A stretch of 64,000 bases of DNA from Chitinophagaceae bacterium (GTDB taxonomy: Bacteria > Bacteroidota > Bacteroidia > Chitinophagales > Chitinophagaceae), in contig JADJTY010000014.1 of assembly GCA_016710935.1 (NCBI GenBank), forward strand, positions 205,892-269,891. The letters run 5' to 3'. Below the pieces are notes generated by a model. The model saw only the letters and a list, made by a program, of their open reading frames with translations. It ran no database searches and had not been told where the DNA came from. The position numbers were made by a program, and so were the translations under genes. Shown piece by piece: positions 15,494-25,500 of the stretch. Each line of letters opens with the position of its first letter. Position 1 is the stretch's first letter.

Positions 15494-16456
15494 TTATCTT
15501 AAGTGAGCTTTTAAGAAGGCAACCGTTTTATTCATGGCATCATCCGTGTTGGTTGGATTAAACCCATGCCCGTCTAAAAGATATTCATGGTATTCATTGG
15601 GAACACCCAATGTATTTAATCTTGATCTTAACTGCTGACTTTGATACAATGGCACTATCACATCAATGGTGCCGTGAAAAATAATGGTTGGTTTTGTTTG
15701 TGCTGTTGCTACTGAATACGGACTGTTTGAATCATATAAGGCAACATCCCAGGGTGCACCATTAAATTGAATTAAAAGATCGCTGATGGCCCTGCCCATA
15801 AAGATATTATAAGTATTATACCAGCTCCAGTCGCTTAATTTGGCGGGACCATAAAAATCAGCCACTGCCCTTACATAACCATTTGTATTATGTGCATACG
15901 TGTATAGCATGGCAAGGTGAGCACCTGCACTTGCACCCACAATAGTTAAGGTATCAGACACCACAAAACTGTTTTTATTATTGATCATCATGTTTACCGC
16001 CGCAGTAATATCAGCCATGATCTGTGTGTGATGAATATTATTAGGATTGCTGGCCAGCCGGTAATTGATATTGGCAATGGCAGCTTCGGGCCATTTTGCC
16101 CTGAGCAGATTTTTATAATAATTCATTTCAGATTTATCACCGGCTTCCCATCCGCCACCATGTATAAGCACAATGACTTTTGTGCCTGTTGTACGGCCGG
16201 CCGGTAAATAAATATCCATTTTTTGTTTGGGGTCAGGTCCAAATGCTGTATCCATGATTATTCTTTCGGCAAGCGGGCCCGTTCCTCCACCGCCACCGGT
16301 ACCTCCTCCGCCGCCTGTTCCACCTCCACCGCCCGCTGTCTCTTTAATACAGGAACTGAATGTTGCAATAAAAATTAAAACTAAAGTAAGGGAACCGGCA
16401 AGGCTGTTGAATAAAGAAAATGCACGCCCTGTGTGTAAGCTTGTATTAGTTTTCAT
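15494..16456 (-). CDS. exported alpha/beta hydrolase (esterase/lipase), lipoprotein-like
   Basis: A 320-residue hydrolase of the BD-FAE/carboxylesterase type. The N-terminus is a long signal region ending FSSCIKE, likely a lipobox cysteine, then a linker of three GGGGGT units. The catalytic core has VLIHGGGWEAGDKSE (oxyanion HGGG), NINYRLAS, the nucleophile in VGASAGAHLAML, and the histidine in LDGHGF near the end, with HGTIDVIVP carrying the acidic residue. Substrate unknown. It is directly followed by the small exported protein at 15164. Confidence 0.82.
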   Translation of the reverse strand: MKTNTSLHTGRAFSLFNSLAGSLTLVLIFIATFSSCIKETAGGGGGTGGGGGTGGGGGTGPLAERIIMDTAFGPDPKQKMDIYLPAGRTTGTKVIVLIHGGGWEAGDKSEMNYYKNLLRAKWPEAAIANINYRLASNPNNIHHTQIMADITAAVNMMINNKNSFVVSDTLTIVGASAGAHLAMLYTYAHNTNGYVRAVADFYGPAKLSDWSWYNTYNIFMGRAISDLLIQFNGAPWDVALYDSNSPYSVATAQTKPTIIFHGTIDVIVPLYQSQQLRSRLNTLGVPNEYHEYLLDGHGFNPTNTDDAMNKTVAFLKAHLR

Positions 16457-16832
16457 ATTAATTTTTTGGTGACAAATAGCTTTTGGTTTGTAAACCTTTC
16501 ATCAAGATATAGGATTAAACTAAAATTAAAGTTATTTATTGTTAAGGAACTGTTCCACCACAGTACAGAGCGTTTTATTTTAACATGATTTTTTATATTT
16601 ACTTACTTTTTTTTAAGTTATCCGGCACAGCCATTAATGTAAACGTTATGCATCATTGCTGTAAAGTTGCCAACAAATGCGTGAGATCAGAAAATTAAGT
16701 TACTAATCATTGTTGATAAAAATATAGATAACGACTGGTGATATAATTACATTTTAATATTAGTTAGTTATTTTTACCACTGCTATTGCCTGCTATACAA
16801 ATAAATTGATAACCCATATTTGTATATTAATC
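16457..16832. other. 376-bp AT-rich divergent intergenic region
   Basis: Separates the esterase (minus) from the ammonium transporter (plus). I see no ORF, strong hairpin or RNA gene. CATATTTG at 16815-16822 is a 7/8 match to the promoter box, 10 nt before the transporter ATG. Confidence 0.4.
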
Positions 16833-18158
16833 ATGACGAAAAAAAATGCAGCTGTTTCATTGCTTTTGCTGGTAACACTCATACTGGTATCGCTTCTTTT
16901 TCCATCCGGGCAACTGAATGTTGTTTCCGTAAATATTGCCCAAAACCTTGACAAGGCAGATACTGCCTGGATGCTTACAGCCACCGCACTTGTTTTGCTG
17001 ATGACACCCGGCCTAGCCTTTTTTTATGGAGGCATGGTCAGTAAAAAAAATGTGATCAGCACCATGCTGCAAAGCTTTATTTGTATGGCGGTTATAACTG
17101 TACTTTGGGTGATTGTTGGATTCAGCCTTGCCTTTGGCGATTCGTGGGGCGGTATTATCGGCAACCCTGCTACTTTTTTTATGATGAAGGATATGGTAAA
17201 CGGAACTCCCTGGCCCCTGGCTCCTACCATCCCGTTAATGCTGTTTGCTTTATACCAGTTAAAATTTGCCATCATTACTCCTGCATTAATAACAGGAGCA
17301 TTTGCCGGGCGTATAAAATTTACTTCTTACCTTTTATTCATCTGCCTGTTCTGTATTTTTATTTATTGCCCTTTGGCACATGCAACCTGGCATCCTAACG
17401 GCATTTTATTTAAATACGGTGTACTGGATTTTGCAGGTGGCACTGTGGTACATATGAGCGCAGGCTGGGCAGCTTTGGCAAGTGCCATTTACCTGAAAAG
17501 AAGTAATGAAAAAGAACATACACCCGCCAGGATAACCTATGTGCTGCTGGGTACCGGCCTTTTATGGTTTGGCTGGTTTGGTTTTAATGCGGGCTCAGCT
17601 TTTGCCGCAAACACTTTGGCTGTTAATGCACTTGCTACAACAACAACTGCTTCTGCCGCTGCTGCATTTGCCTGGATAGTCTTTGATGTTTTCCGTGGCC
17701 GTAAACCATCGGCGATGGGTACCTGTATTGGTGCAGTTGTAGGTCTTGTTGCTATAACTCCTGCTGCAGGTTTCATCAGCGTTGGCCATTCGTTAACAGT
17801 AGGTATTGTAAGCAGCATCGTTAGCAATTTGATGGTTGAATGGAGAAGCCGCACTTCTATTGATGATACGTTGGATGTTTTTCCCTGCCATGGTGTTGGA
17901 GGTATGGTGGGTTTTTTGTTGACAGCTGTTTTTGCTAACCAGGCATTAAACACTGCCAATACAACAGGCAACGGTTTACTGTTTGGTGAAACCCATTTAT
18001 TTATTGTACACCTGGTTACCATGATAGTGGTATCTGTGCTGGTTTTTGGCGGAACATTTTTACTATTGAAAATAACCGATATCATTACCCCGCTAAGAGT
18101 GAGCGAAGTTGAGGAAACTGTGGGGCTTGATGTAAGCCAGCATGGGGAGAAATTATAA
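16833..18158 (+). CDS. amt: ammonium transporter
   Basis: A 441-residue Amt/Rh family channel for ammonium at the inner membrane, with 11 expected helices preceded by a signal-like hydrophobic start. Marks are DTAWMLTATALVLLMTPGLAFFYGGMV, the DFAGGTVVHMSAGWAALA segment (first pore histidine region), GTGLLWFGWFGFNAGSA and DVFPCHGVGGMVGFLLTAVFA (second histidine region). Start ATG 16833 was preferred over 16806, which would precede the candidate promoter box. No glnK-type regulator is adjacent. Confidence 0.93.
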   Translation: MTKKNAAVSLLLLVTLILVSLLFPSGQLNVVSVNIAQNLDKADTAWMLTATALVLLMTPGLAFFYGGMVSKKNVISTMLQSFICMAVITVLWVIVGFSLAFGDSWGGIIGNPATFFMMKDMVNGTPWPLAPTIPLMLFALYQLKFAIITPALITGAFAGRIKFTSYLLFICLFCIFIYCPLAHATWHPNGILFKYGVLDFAGGTVVHMSAGWAALASAIYLKRSNEKEHTPARITYVLLGTGLLWFGWFGFNAGSAFAANTLAVNALATTTTASAAAAFAWIVFDVFRGRKPSAMGTCIGAVVGLVAITPAAGFISVGHSLTVGIVSSIVSNLMVEWRSRTSIDDTLDVFPCHGVGGMVGFLLTAVFANQALNTANTTGNGLLFGETHLFIVHLVTMIVVSVLVFGGTFLLLKITDIITPLRVSEVEETVGLDVSQHGEKL

Positions 18159-18198
18159 TGATGCTGATCCATAAATTCCCCAACGCTGTTTCCATAAT

Positions 18199-20412
18199 TT
18201 ACTTTGCTCCCGGCGCACAATGCTGCTTCAAATAATTAGTATACAAGGTGGAGAGGTGTTCAAAGGTACCGGCCCCTTCAGATATGCTATGCGATCTGTT
18301 TGGATAAGCCATGTACTGAAATTGTTTATTGTATTTTACCAGTTCATTCACCAATAACTCTGCATTGCTGAAATGAACATTATCATCGCCTGTACCGTGT
18401 ATGTACAATAAATTCCCTTTTAAGTCCTTTGCATATGTTACCGGTGAACCGTTAATAAAATCTTCCAGGTTTTCCTGTGGCAGGCCCATATATCGCTCCT
18501 GGTAAATATTATCGTAAAACAACTGGTTTGATACCGCCGCAATGGCAATGCCCGTTTTGAAAAGATCCGGATACCTGAACATCAGGTGTAAGGTAGATGA
18601 TCCGCCGCCACTCCATCCCCAAACCGCCGTACGTTCTTTATCCATGTAAGGTTTTATTTCCAGCATTTTTGCAAAACCCTTGGCCATATCATTAATATTA
18701 ACATTGCCTATTTTCCGGTAAATGGATTTTCTCCAGGCAGCACTCTTTAACACCGGCGAGCCCCGGTTATCAATGGTTACCTGTATGTATCCGTCGGCAC
18801 GTATATCGCCTTTATATAAAAAATTATTTTGTGCTCCGTAACTGTCTATAACGGTTGATGCAGCGGGTTCGCCATACACATAAAATACAACAGGGTATTT
18901 TTTTGTAGAGTCAAAATTTTTAGGCTTGTTGATCCACGCGTTCAGTGTTATCTGGTCATCGGTTTGAATTTTTACAAATTCTATATCTACAGTACTATCT
19001 ATTTTAGCTGTGGCTTCAATACTTTTTGCTTCGTGAAGTGGCGTATTTGCCGGTAGTCTTAGCCATTCCTGAACCCTGGGTGTATTATGACTTGAATAGG
19101 TATGAAAAGCAAATTTCCCATTGGGCGAGATCTGGTAACCATGTATGCCATCTCTACCGTTGGCAAATACAGGATCAAACTCCTCTTTTGTAATGTTCTT
19201 GCCATTAAATATCTTGTTGAGTAAGTTAGGCTTTTCGATATTTAATTTGTAAAGATATAACTGTGTGGAATTATAAGGTGATGCAGTAAAATAGATCAGG
19301 TTATTGGCTTCATCAATGCATTTTATCTCATCAATATCATAAGGCCCGGTAGTTAATGCTACCTCAGTTTGGCCATCACGGCTTATTTTAAAGATATGCC
19401 TCCAGCCATTTTTTTCGCTAACCCAGATGAAATCCTTCCCGTTATTAATCCAGTTCCATCCTTTTGGATCATCTGTATTTAAATCAACCCAGGCTGAACT
19501 GTTCTCTGCCCAAAAAGTTTCCGAACTGCCGTCGGTAGTATTGCAGTACAACAATTTACTTTCCTGTTGCTTACGGTCTAGCTGTTGCACCACCAATTCA
19601 TTTTTGCCCGACCATTCCATCCTGGGCAAATAGTGTTGCTGCGGATCACCTTCAATATTCATCCACCTGATACGTTTTGTGCTGGTGTTAACCACGCCAA
19701 TTTTTACAGCCGAGGGAGCTTCACCAACTTTAGGATATTCTACCGGTATTACTTTTGAATAGTTGGTGTCGGTTGTATTCAGCATGTAATAATCCTTTAT
19801 TTTGGTTGCATCAACCTGCCAGAAAGCGATCATGGTTCCATCGGGGCTCCACCTGAATCCATCCCTGCAGTTAAATTCTTCTTCGTACGCCCAATCAAAA
19901 GTGCCATTGATCAGTTTACGGGTGCCATCTTTGGTAAGTTTCGTAATCTCCCCGCTGCTGATATCTTCACTGTAAATATTGTGTTCGCTTACATACGCCA
20001 CGTCTTTTCCATCGGGCGAGAACTTGGCAAACATCAATGACTGTGGCGACAGTTTCTTACCCAATTTGGTTAATTTATTGGCAATGATATCATACAGCCA
20101 ATAGTCGCCCATGGTGTTATAACGCCATACTTTAACGGTATTGGTAAAAATAAGTACCCGGGTATAATTGCTGTTGAATTCGTACGATTGCGGCACTAAA
20201 ATTTTATTCGTTTCCGGATCTGTAAGTTTTGATTTATCCACCACCAGCGTTTCTTCTTCGGAAACCGGATCTACCTGTACAATATTTCCATCTTTTACTT
20301 TTGTGTAGGAATTACCATCTGCAGTCCAATTAATTTTTCCACGGTTTTGTGCTGCAGTCAGCTGTGCAATACAAATTAATAATACAAGAATTTTGATCCT
20401 AAAAACTAACAT
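18199..20412 (-). CDS. dipeptidyl peptidase IV-like S9 serine peptidase
   Basis: A 737-residue exported peptidase that removes dipeptides, usually after proline, in the periplasm. Signal peptide MLVFRIKILVLLICIAQLTAAQ; the beta-propeller occupies roughly residues 60-480 (with FDWAYEEEFNCRDGFRWSPDG, containing the DPP IV EE motif); the alpha/beta hydrolase follows with the nucleophile Ser601 in WGWSGGG, GTGDDNVHF for the acid and NRSHSISEG for the histidine. The ATG at 20412 gives a proper signal peptide; an upstream ATG at 20445 adds eleven residues. Divergent from the S4 gene. Confidence 0.9.
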   Translation of the reverse strand: MLVFRIKILVLLICIAQLTAAQNRGKINWTADGNSYTKVKDGNIVQVDPVSEEETLVVDKSKLTDPETNKILVPQSYEFNSNYTRVLIFTNTVKVWRYNTMGDYWLYDIIANKLTKLGKKLSPQSLMFAKFSPDGKDVAYVSEHNIYSEDISSGEITKLTKDGTRKLINGTFDWAYEEEFNCRDGFRWSPDGTMIAFWQVDATKIKDYYMLNTTDTNYSKVIPVEYPKVGEAPSAVKIGVVNTSTKRIRWMNIEGDPQQHYLPRMEWSGKNELVVQQLDRKQQESKLLYCNTTDGSSETFWAENSSAWVDLNTDDPKGWNWINNGKDFIWVSEKNGWRHIFKISRDGQTEVALTTGPYDIDEIKCIDEANNLIYFTASPYNSTQLYLYKLNIEKPNLLNKIFNGKNITKEEFDPVFANGRDGIHGYQISPNGKFAFHTYSSHNTPRVQEWLRLPANTPLHEAKSIEATAKIDSTVDIEFVKIQTDDQITLNAWINKPKNFDSTKKYPVVFYVYGEPAASTVIDSYGAQNNFLYKGDIRADGYIQVTIDNRGSPVLKSAAWRKSIYRKIGNVNINDMAKGFAKMLEIKPYMDKERTAVWGWSGGGSSTLHLMFRYPDLFKTGIAIAAVSNQLFYDNIYQERYMGLPQENLEDFINGSPVTYAKDLKGNLLYIHGTGDDNVHFSNAELLVNELVKYNKQFQYMAYPNRSHSISEGAGTFEHLSTLYTNYLKQHCAPGAK

Positions 20413-20483
20413 ATCCGATAGATTTTGAAGATTAAAAATACACAATTACGACAACCTTTAAGCAGCTTTGCAGTAAAAGCATT

Positions 20484-20491
20484 TATTTTTG
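20484..20491 (+). promoter_or_regulatory. TAnnTTTG box, leaderless start of the S4 protein
   Basis: TATTTTTG ending 5 nt before the ATG at 20497. Confidence 0.6.
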
Positions 20492-20496
20492 CCTGA

Positions 20497-20880
20497 ATGG
20501 AAAAGGAGAAACTGAGGCTGGATAAATATTTATGGGCCATCCGGCTGTTTAAAACCCGCAGCCAGGCAGGCGATGCCTGCGATAATGGCAAAGTGAAATT
20601 TAACCGGGAAAATACCAAAGCAAGCCGCTCTGTGCAGGTGGGTGATGAATATGAAGTAAAGACTGAAAACAAACGTTGGGTGATAAAAGTAACCGGCCTG
20701 TTATTTAAAAGAGTGCAATACAGCGAAGCTGTAAAGTTTTATACAGATATAACACCTCCTGAAGAACTGGACCGTATTCAATTCCAGGCGGCTGTTTTTC
20801 ATACAGGTAAAAGAATGAGCAAACAGGGGCGGCCAACAAAAAAAGATAAAAGAGACCTGGAAGGATTTATGGACTTTTAA
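20497..20880 (+). CDS. S4-domain RNA-binding protein (Hsp15-like)
   Basis: A 127-residue protein beginning with an S4 domain: LRLDKYLWAIRLFKTRSQAGDACDNGKVKFNRE. The family (E. coli Hsp15/HslR) binds stalled 50S subunits carrying nascent chain tRNA. A basic C-terminal tail (GRPTKKDKRD) is also typical. Length is normal. trmD follows with its own promoter-like box, separated by a short hairpin. Confidence 0.85.
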   Translation: MEKEKLRLDKYLWAIRLFKTRSQAGDACDNGKVKFNRENTKASRSVQVGDEYEVKTENKRWVIKVTGLLFKRVQYSEAVKFYTDITPPEELDRIQFQAAVFHTGKRMSKQGRPTKKDKRDLEGFMDF

Positions 20881-20900
20881 CTTCCCCCTTAAATCACATG

Positions 20901-20916
20901 CCTCAGAACCCTGAGG
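20901..20916. other. short hairpin between S4 gene and trmD
   Basis: CCTCAG-AACC-CTGAGG, perfect 6-bp stem, no T tail. Possible weak terminator or repeat remnant. Confidence 0.4.
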
Positions 20917-20935
20917 GTTGTTCATATTTATTCAT

Positions 20936-20943
20936 TTCCTTTG
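20936..20943 (+). promoter_or_regulatory. TTnnTTTG box, leaderless start of trmD
   Basis: TTCCTTTG, one mismatch from TAnnTTTG, ending 4 nt before the ATG at 20948. The exact spacing supports both the box and the start choice. Confidence 0.5.
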
Positions 20944-20947
20944 CACT

Positions 20948-21622
20948 ATGAAGATTGATATCATTTCTGTTGTTCCTGATTTATTAAACAGCCCCTTTTC
21001 TCATTCCATCATGAAAAGAGCAAGGGAGAAAGGTTTGCTTGAAGTGAACGTTATTAATTTAAGAGACCATACCACTTATGCAAGAGCACAGTTAGATGAT
21101 TATGCATTTGGCGGTGGCGCCGGCATGGTGATGATGATTGAACCACTGGTTAATGCCATTGAAAGTTTGCAGAAAGAAACTGCATACGATGAAGTTATTT
21201 TTTTAACCCCCGATGGCAAAACATTTAACCAGCAAATGGCTAATGGGTTTTCGCTAAAAAATAATCTATTACTGATTTGCGGCCACTATAAAGGAGTGGA
21301 TCAGCGTTTCAGGGATCATTTTGTAACCAAAGAAATCTCTATTGGCGATTATGTTTTAAGCGGTGGCGAACTGGCTGCAGCTGTTTTGGTTGATGCCATT
21401 GGCAGGTTGATACCCGGTGTACTGAACGACGAAACATCTGCACTCACAGATTCTTTCCAGGATAATTTATTAGCGCCACCCGTTTATACAAGACCCGAAG
21501 AATTCCGTGGCTGGAAAGTGCCCGAAATTTTAATGAGCGGCAATCATAAACTGATAGATGAATGGCGGCATGAGCAGGCTGTTAAGAGAACAGAGGAGAG
21601 AAGGCCGGATCTGCTCCAATAG
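20948..21622 (+). CDS. trmD: tRNA (guanine-N1)-methyltransferase
   Basis: Methylates G37 of tRNAs with SAM, preventing frameshifting. The 224-residue SPOUT protein shows MKIDIISVVPDLL, DDYAFGGGAGMVMMIEP, LLICGHYKGVDQRF and SIGDYVLSGGELAAAVLVDAIGRLIPGVL (trefoil knot and SAM site), and YTRPEEFRGWKVPEILMSGNH. The start was set at ATG 20948, immediately behind the promoter-like box, rather than at 20918. Confidence 0.95.
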   Translation: MKIDIISVVPDLLNSPFSHSIMKRAREKGLLEVNVINLRDHTTYARAQLDDYAFGGGAGMVMMIEPLVNAIESLQKETAYDEVIFLTPDGKTFNQQMANGFSLKNNLLLICGHYKGVDQRFRDHFVTKEISIGDYVLSGGELAAAVLVDAIGRLIPGVLNDETSALTDSFQDNLLAPPVYTRPEEFRGWKVPEILMSGNHKLIDEWRHEQAVKRTEERRPDLLQ

Positions 21623-21680
21623 TCAATAGGTAATTAGCAATTGGCAATTGGCAAAATAAAACAATAGCTTGCATTCCTAA

Positions 21681-21771
21681 ATTGCATATTGCTTATTGCT
21701 TATTGCTTATTGCTTATTGCTTATTGCTTATTGCTTATTGCTTATTGCCTATTGCTTATTGCTTATTGCCT
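21681..21771. repeat. tandem 7-bp repeat, about 13 units
   Basis: Thirteen consecutive ATTGCTT-type heptamers, the first ATTGCAT and two near the end ATTGCCT. Just before it, 21623-21655 holds the opposite-sense motif (caattggcaattggc). A short stretch of the same sequence occurs near 5068-5092. It separates trmD from the convergent methyltransferase. Confidence 0.92.
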
Positions 21772-21772
21772 A

Positions 21773-22429
21773 TTATTTCTTTCTCGCCCACACAAACTCT
21801 GCAAAACCCAATACATCCCAAAATATATTGCCTTGCAATTTTTTTCCGCTAACCCAGGTTTTTATTATTCTGAATGGCATAGCCATAATAAACCATACAT
21901 TCCTGCGCAAGCCCGCTTGTACTATTTTACACCCATTTGCTTCCAGCAAAGCCGTTAATTCTTTTACCGAATAAACCCTTACATGTGTGGGGTCATCTTT
22001 AAAATTCAATGAGCCCTGCATGCTTGGCAGGCGGGTACTTTTTTCTCCGGGATACTCCAGGTAAATATAGCCACCGCTTTTAAGTTTGGGTAGCAGACCT
22101 TTGATCACTTCATCGCCGTTATATAAATGCTCAATAACATGTGCAACCTGTATGGCATCAAAATAATCATCTGGTATTATTGTAAAATTCAGTTTGGTGA
22201 GATCCATTTCATAAAAAGCATCCATCAGTTTAAAATCAGCTTCGGTGTTGTTATATTCCCTTTCCATATCCACACCATGATACTCGCATTTTGGAAAAAC
22301 TGATTTTGCTTTCGTGGCAGAATGATTACCGGCGCCAATATCCAGCAGCCGAAATGGCTTATTGCCAAATGCACGTTTTAAAAAAATAAACTTGGTTATA
22401 AAAGAAGAGGAGAAAGCTTTTAAGTTCAT
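21773..22429 (-). CDS. class I SAM-dependent methyltransferase
   Basis: A 218-residue methyltransferase of the Methyltransf_11/23 kind. LLDIGAGNHSATKAK is motif I (about residue 28), HGVDMEREYN the acidic strand, FDAIQVAHVIEHLYNGDEVIKGLLPKLKSGGYIYLEYPG motifs IV-V. The basic tail with hydrophobic VWFIMAMPFRIIKTW may contact membrane or substrate. Substrate unknown; similar proteins occur in surface glycan clusters, but none is seen here. Predicted leaderless, with TATCTTTG ending 4 nt before the ATG. Confidence 0.82.
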   Translation of the reverse strand: MNLKAFSSSFITKFIFLKRAFGNKPFRLLDIGAGNHSATKAKSVFPKCEYHGVDMEREYNNTEADFKLMDAFYEMDLTKLNFTIIPDDYFDAIQVAHVIEHLYNGDEVIKGLLPKLKSGGYIYLEYPGEKSTRLPSMQGSLNFKDDPTHVRVYSVKELTALLEANGCKIVQAGLRRNVWFIMAMPFRIIKTWVSGKKLQGNIFWDVLGFAEFVWARKK

Positions 22430-22433
22430 GCGG

Positions 22434-22441
22434 CAAAGATA
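22434..22441 (-). promoter_or_regulatory. TAnnTTTG box, leaderless start of the methyltransferase
   Basis: TATCTTTG on the minus strand, ending 4 nt before the ATG at 22429. Confidence 0.6.
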
Positions 22442-22448
22442 ATGAGTA

Positions 22449-22572
22449 AGGAGATACTGGAGGCCGAAGGCCGGATACTGGATACTTAATGCTGGAAGCA
22501 GCCCAATAATGAAATGTCTTTTACTTTATCAAACTCATTCCTGCATCAAGTATCCAGTATCAAGTATCCGGT
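22449..22572. repeat. inverted GATACTGGATACTT repeats
   Basis: ggatactggatacttaatgc on the left (22473-22492) and its approximate reverse complement gcatcaagtatccagtatca on the right (22542-22561), followed by aagtatccggtatc. The right arm reaches the 3' end of the VPS10-like gene. Confidence 0.65.
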
Positions 22573-22573
22573 A

Positions 22574-25500
22574 TCAATCTTTCTTCACTCCAATAACCGG
22601 CAATGCTTTTTCCCTGATCATGGCATTAAACTTAACCAGGTCCTCATCCATAATTTTTTTCAGTTTATTCAACTGCACATCTGCCTGTCCGCCCAATTCT
22701 GCAAAGGCTTCTTTTACCTGCTTTGCTGGTGCGGTATTACCACTTACTGCAAAATCATACAGCCCGGATATTTTATCATCCAACCGTATGGGATAGTTCA
22801 GTACATCCTGCCCGCTTTTTGCTTTGGTTTGATGCAACGCTTCTTCAATCGTTGTCATTTGTTTATTGATGGTATCAGCCTGTTGCTTAATTTCTTTAGG
22901 CACATCTTTACCCTGCTTATCCATAAATTCGTTGATCTGCCTGCGGATGTCACGGATATTTTTTCCAGCTTTCTGTATATCATTAAACTTGTCACGCACA
23001 GCAATGAGGAAATTAAACTGCTCTTCATAATCCTGTTGCGAAACAAGATATACCGGGTTAGCTTTAATGATAAAGCTTCCTTCAACAGAATCCTTTTCAG
23101 CTTTGATCTTATAAAAATACTGTCCTGGTGCAGCTTTGGGGCCAGGTACCGTTCCGTGCCAGATGATCTGGCCATCTACCTTTTCGGCAGGAGGATATAA
23201 CATGTTCCACACAAATTGATTCATACCTGCGCTTACATCGATCTTATCTGCTGCCTCTTTTGCTTTGGTTGAAAAGGTTTTTATGAGCTTTTTATTTTTA
23301 TCCAGGATATCGATACTTACTTTAACAGAATCGGAAATATTTTTTACATAATAATTAATGACAGCACCGTTTGGCGGATTCATTCCTGCATTTTTTGGAT
23401 TGGGAATCTGAAAACCATCAAAGCGATAGGCGTCATTTACACCAAAGGCAAACAGATTTTTATCCAGTATGCTGTTGTCTTTTTGTTGTACCGGTGTCAG
23501 ATCATCCAGCACCCAAAACGACCTTCCCTGTGTTGCCACGATCAAATCATTTTCTTTAATGGTTAGATCAGTTATAGGTACCATGGGTAAATTCAACTGG
23601 AAGGGCTTCCAGCTGGCACCATCATCATAACTGATATACATACCATACTCTGTGCCGCAATACAATAAACCCGACCTTCTTTTATCTGCTCTCAACGCAC
23701 GGGTAAAATGCATGGCATTAATACCATTGGTGATCTTTGTCCATGTTTTTCCATAATCTTCTGTTTTAAAAAGATAAGGAGCAAAATCATCACTCTTATA
23801 TTTTGTACCTACAAAATAGGCTTTGCCTTTTTTAAAAGGATCTGTTTCTACACAGTTCCACATCATCCACTGACCGGCTGCTGCGGGCGTTACATTCTCC
23901 CAGTTTTTACCTCCATCTTTACTCACATGTATCAAACCATCGTCGCTGCCTGTCCACAACAGATCTTTTTCCAAAGCAGATTCTGTTGCCGTAAAAACAG
24001 TGCAATACACTTCCACGCCGGTATTGTCTTTTGTAATAGGTCCGCCGCTTGAGGCCTGTCGTTTTTTATCATTGGTGGTCAGGTCTCCGCCCAATGCTGC
24101 CCAGGATGCACCTTCGTTCTCAGTTACAAATAAATGGTTACCGCCGGCATATAATTTTTTGGGATTGTGTGGCGAAAAGAAAATGGGAAAGTTCCATTGA
24201 AAGCGATATTTAGCCACATCAGCACCACCGCCCAGTGGGTCATCGGGCCATACACTTACGGCACGGTTCTCCCCGGTTTTATGATCTAACCGTGACAAGT
24301 AGCCGCTGTAATTACCGCCATACACTACATCCGGATTCAACGGATCTGCAACCACATAACCACTTTCATTACCCGCAGTTTCCTGCCAGTCGTTTTGTGT
24401 GATCTGTCCGCCGTTGCTTCGTGATAAAATCCTTACAGTAGAATTATCCTGCTGTGCACCCAATATCCGGTACGGAAAATGATTATCGGTACTCACCCGG
24501 TAAAACTGTGCTGTAGGCTGGTTTTCATACGTACTCCAGTTTTCACCACCGTCAAAACTTATTTGTGCGCCGCCATCATCTGCAACGATCATGCGGTTTC
24601 CGTCTGCCGGATCAATCCACAGGTCATGATGATCACCATGAGGTGTTCTTATTGATTTAAAAGTTTTTCCACCATCGGTGCTTTTTAAAAAATTTACATT
24701 AAGTACATACACATTGTTTTCATTTTTAGGATCCACAAAAACTTTTGTATAATACCAGGCACGCTGGCGAATACTGTTGTCGCTGCTTTGCAGTGTCCAG
24801 GTTTCACCGGCATCGGTGCTTACAAATAATCCGCCAGCTGCATTTTCCATGATGGCATACACTGTTTCAGCATTACTCTGGCTTACCGCAACCCCAACAA
24901 TTCCCCAAAGTCCTTTAGGTAAACCTTTAGCTGTTGAAATATTTTCCCAGGTTTCGCCCCCGTCCATACTTTTCCAAAGCCCGCTGCCTTCTCCCCCGCT
25001 TTCCATGCTGTAAGGGGTACGCAACATGCGCCAGGTACCGGCATACAACACACTGGGGTTGCCGGGTTCCATTACCAGATCGCTGCAACCGGTTTGGTTA
25101 TTTACATACAACACCTTTTTCCAGTTTTTTCCGCCATCAGTCGTTTTAAAAATACCACGATCTTCATTGGGGCCAAATAAATGGCCCATGGCTGCTACCC
25201 AAACCACATCCGGATTTTTTGGATGAATAACAATGCGGATGATATGCCTGGTATCTTTTAAACCCAGGTTGCGCCAGCTGCGGCCACCATCATCAGAACG
25301 CCAGATACCAAAACCTTCGCTCACATTTCCGCGTAAGGAATTTTCGCCTTCGCCAACATACAAAACAGTGGCATCGCTGGGCGCTACAGAAACACAACCA
25401 ATGCTGCCGCCAAAATATTTATCTGATATATTTTTCCAGTTGCTGCCACCGTCCATGGTTTTCCAAACGCCGCCACCGGTTGCCCCAAAATAAAATGTAT

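Noticed and set aside
17537..18220. 227-codon open frame on the minus strand
   Set aside because: Lies fully opposite the ammonium transporter, with low-complexity threonine/proline content and no homology.
21681..21771. CRISPR array
   Set aside because: Units are 7 bp with no spacers and no cas genes are present.
22514..23200. Hydrophobic 228-codon open frame on the plus strand
   Set aside because: Antisense to the well-supported VPS10-like gene and starts inside the GATACTGG repeat.
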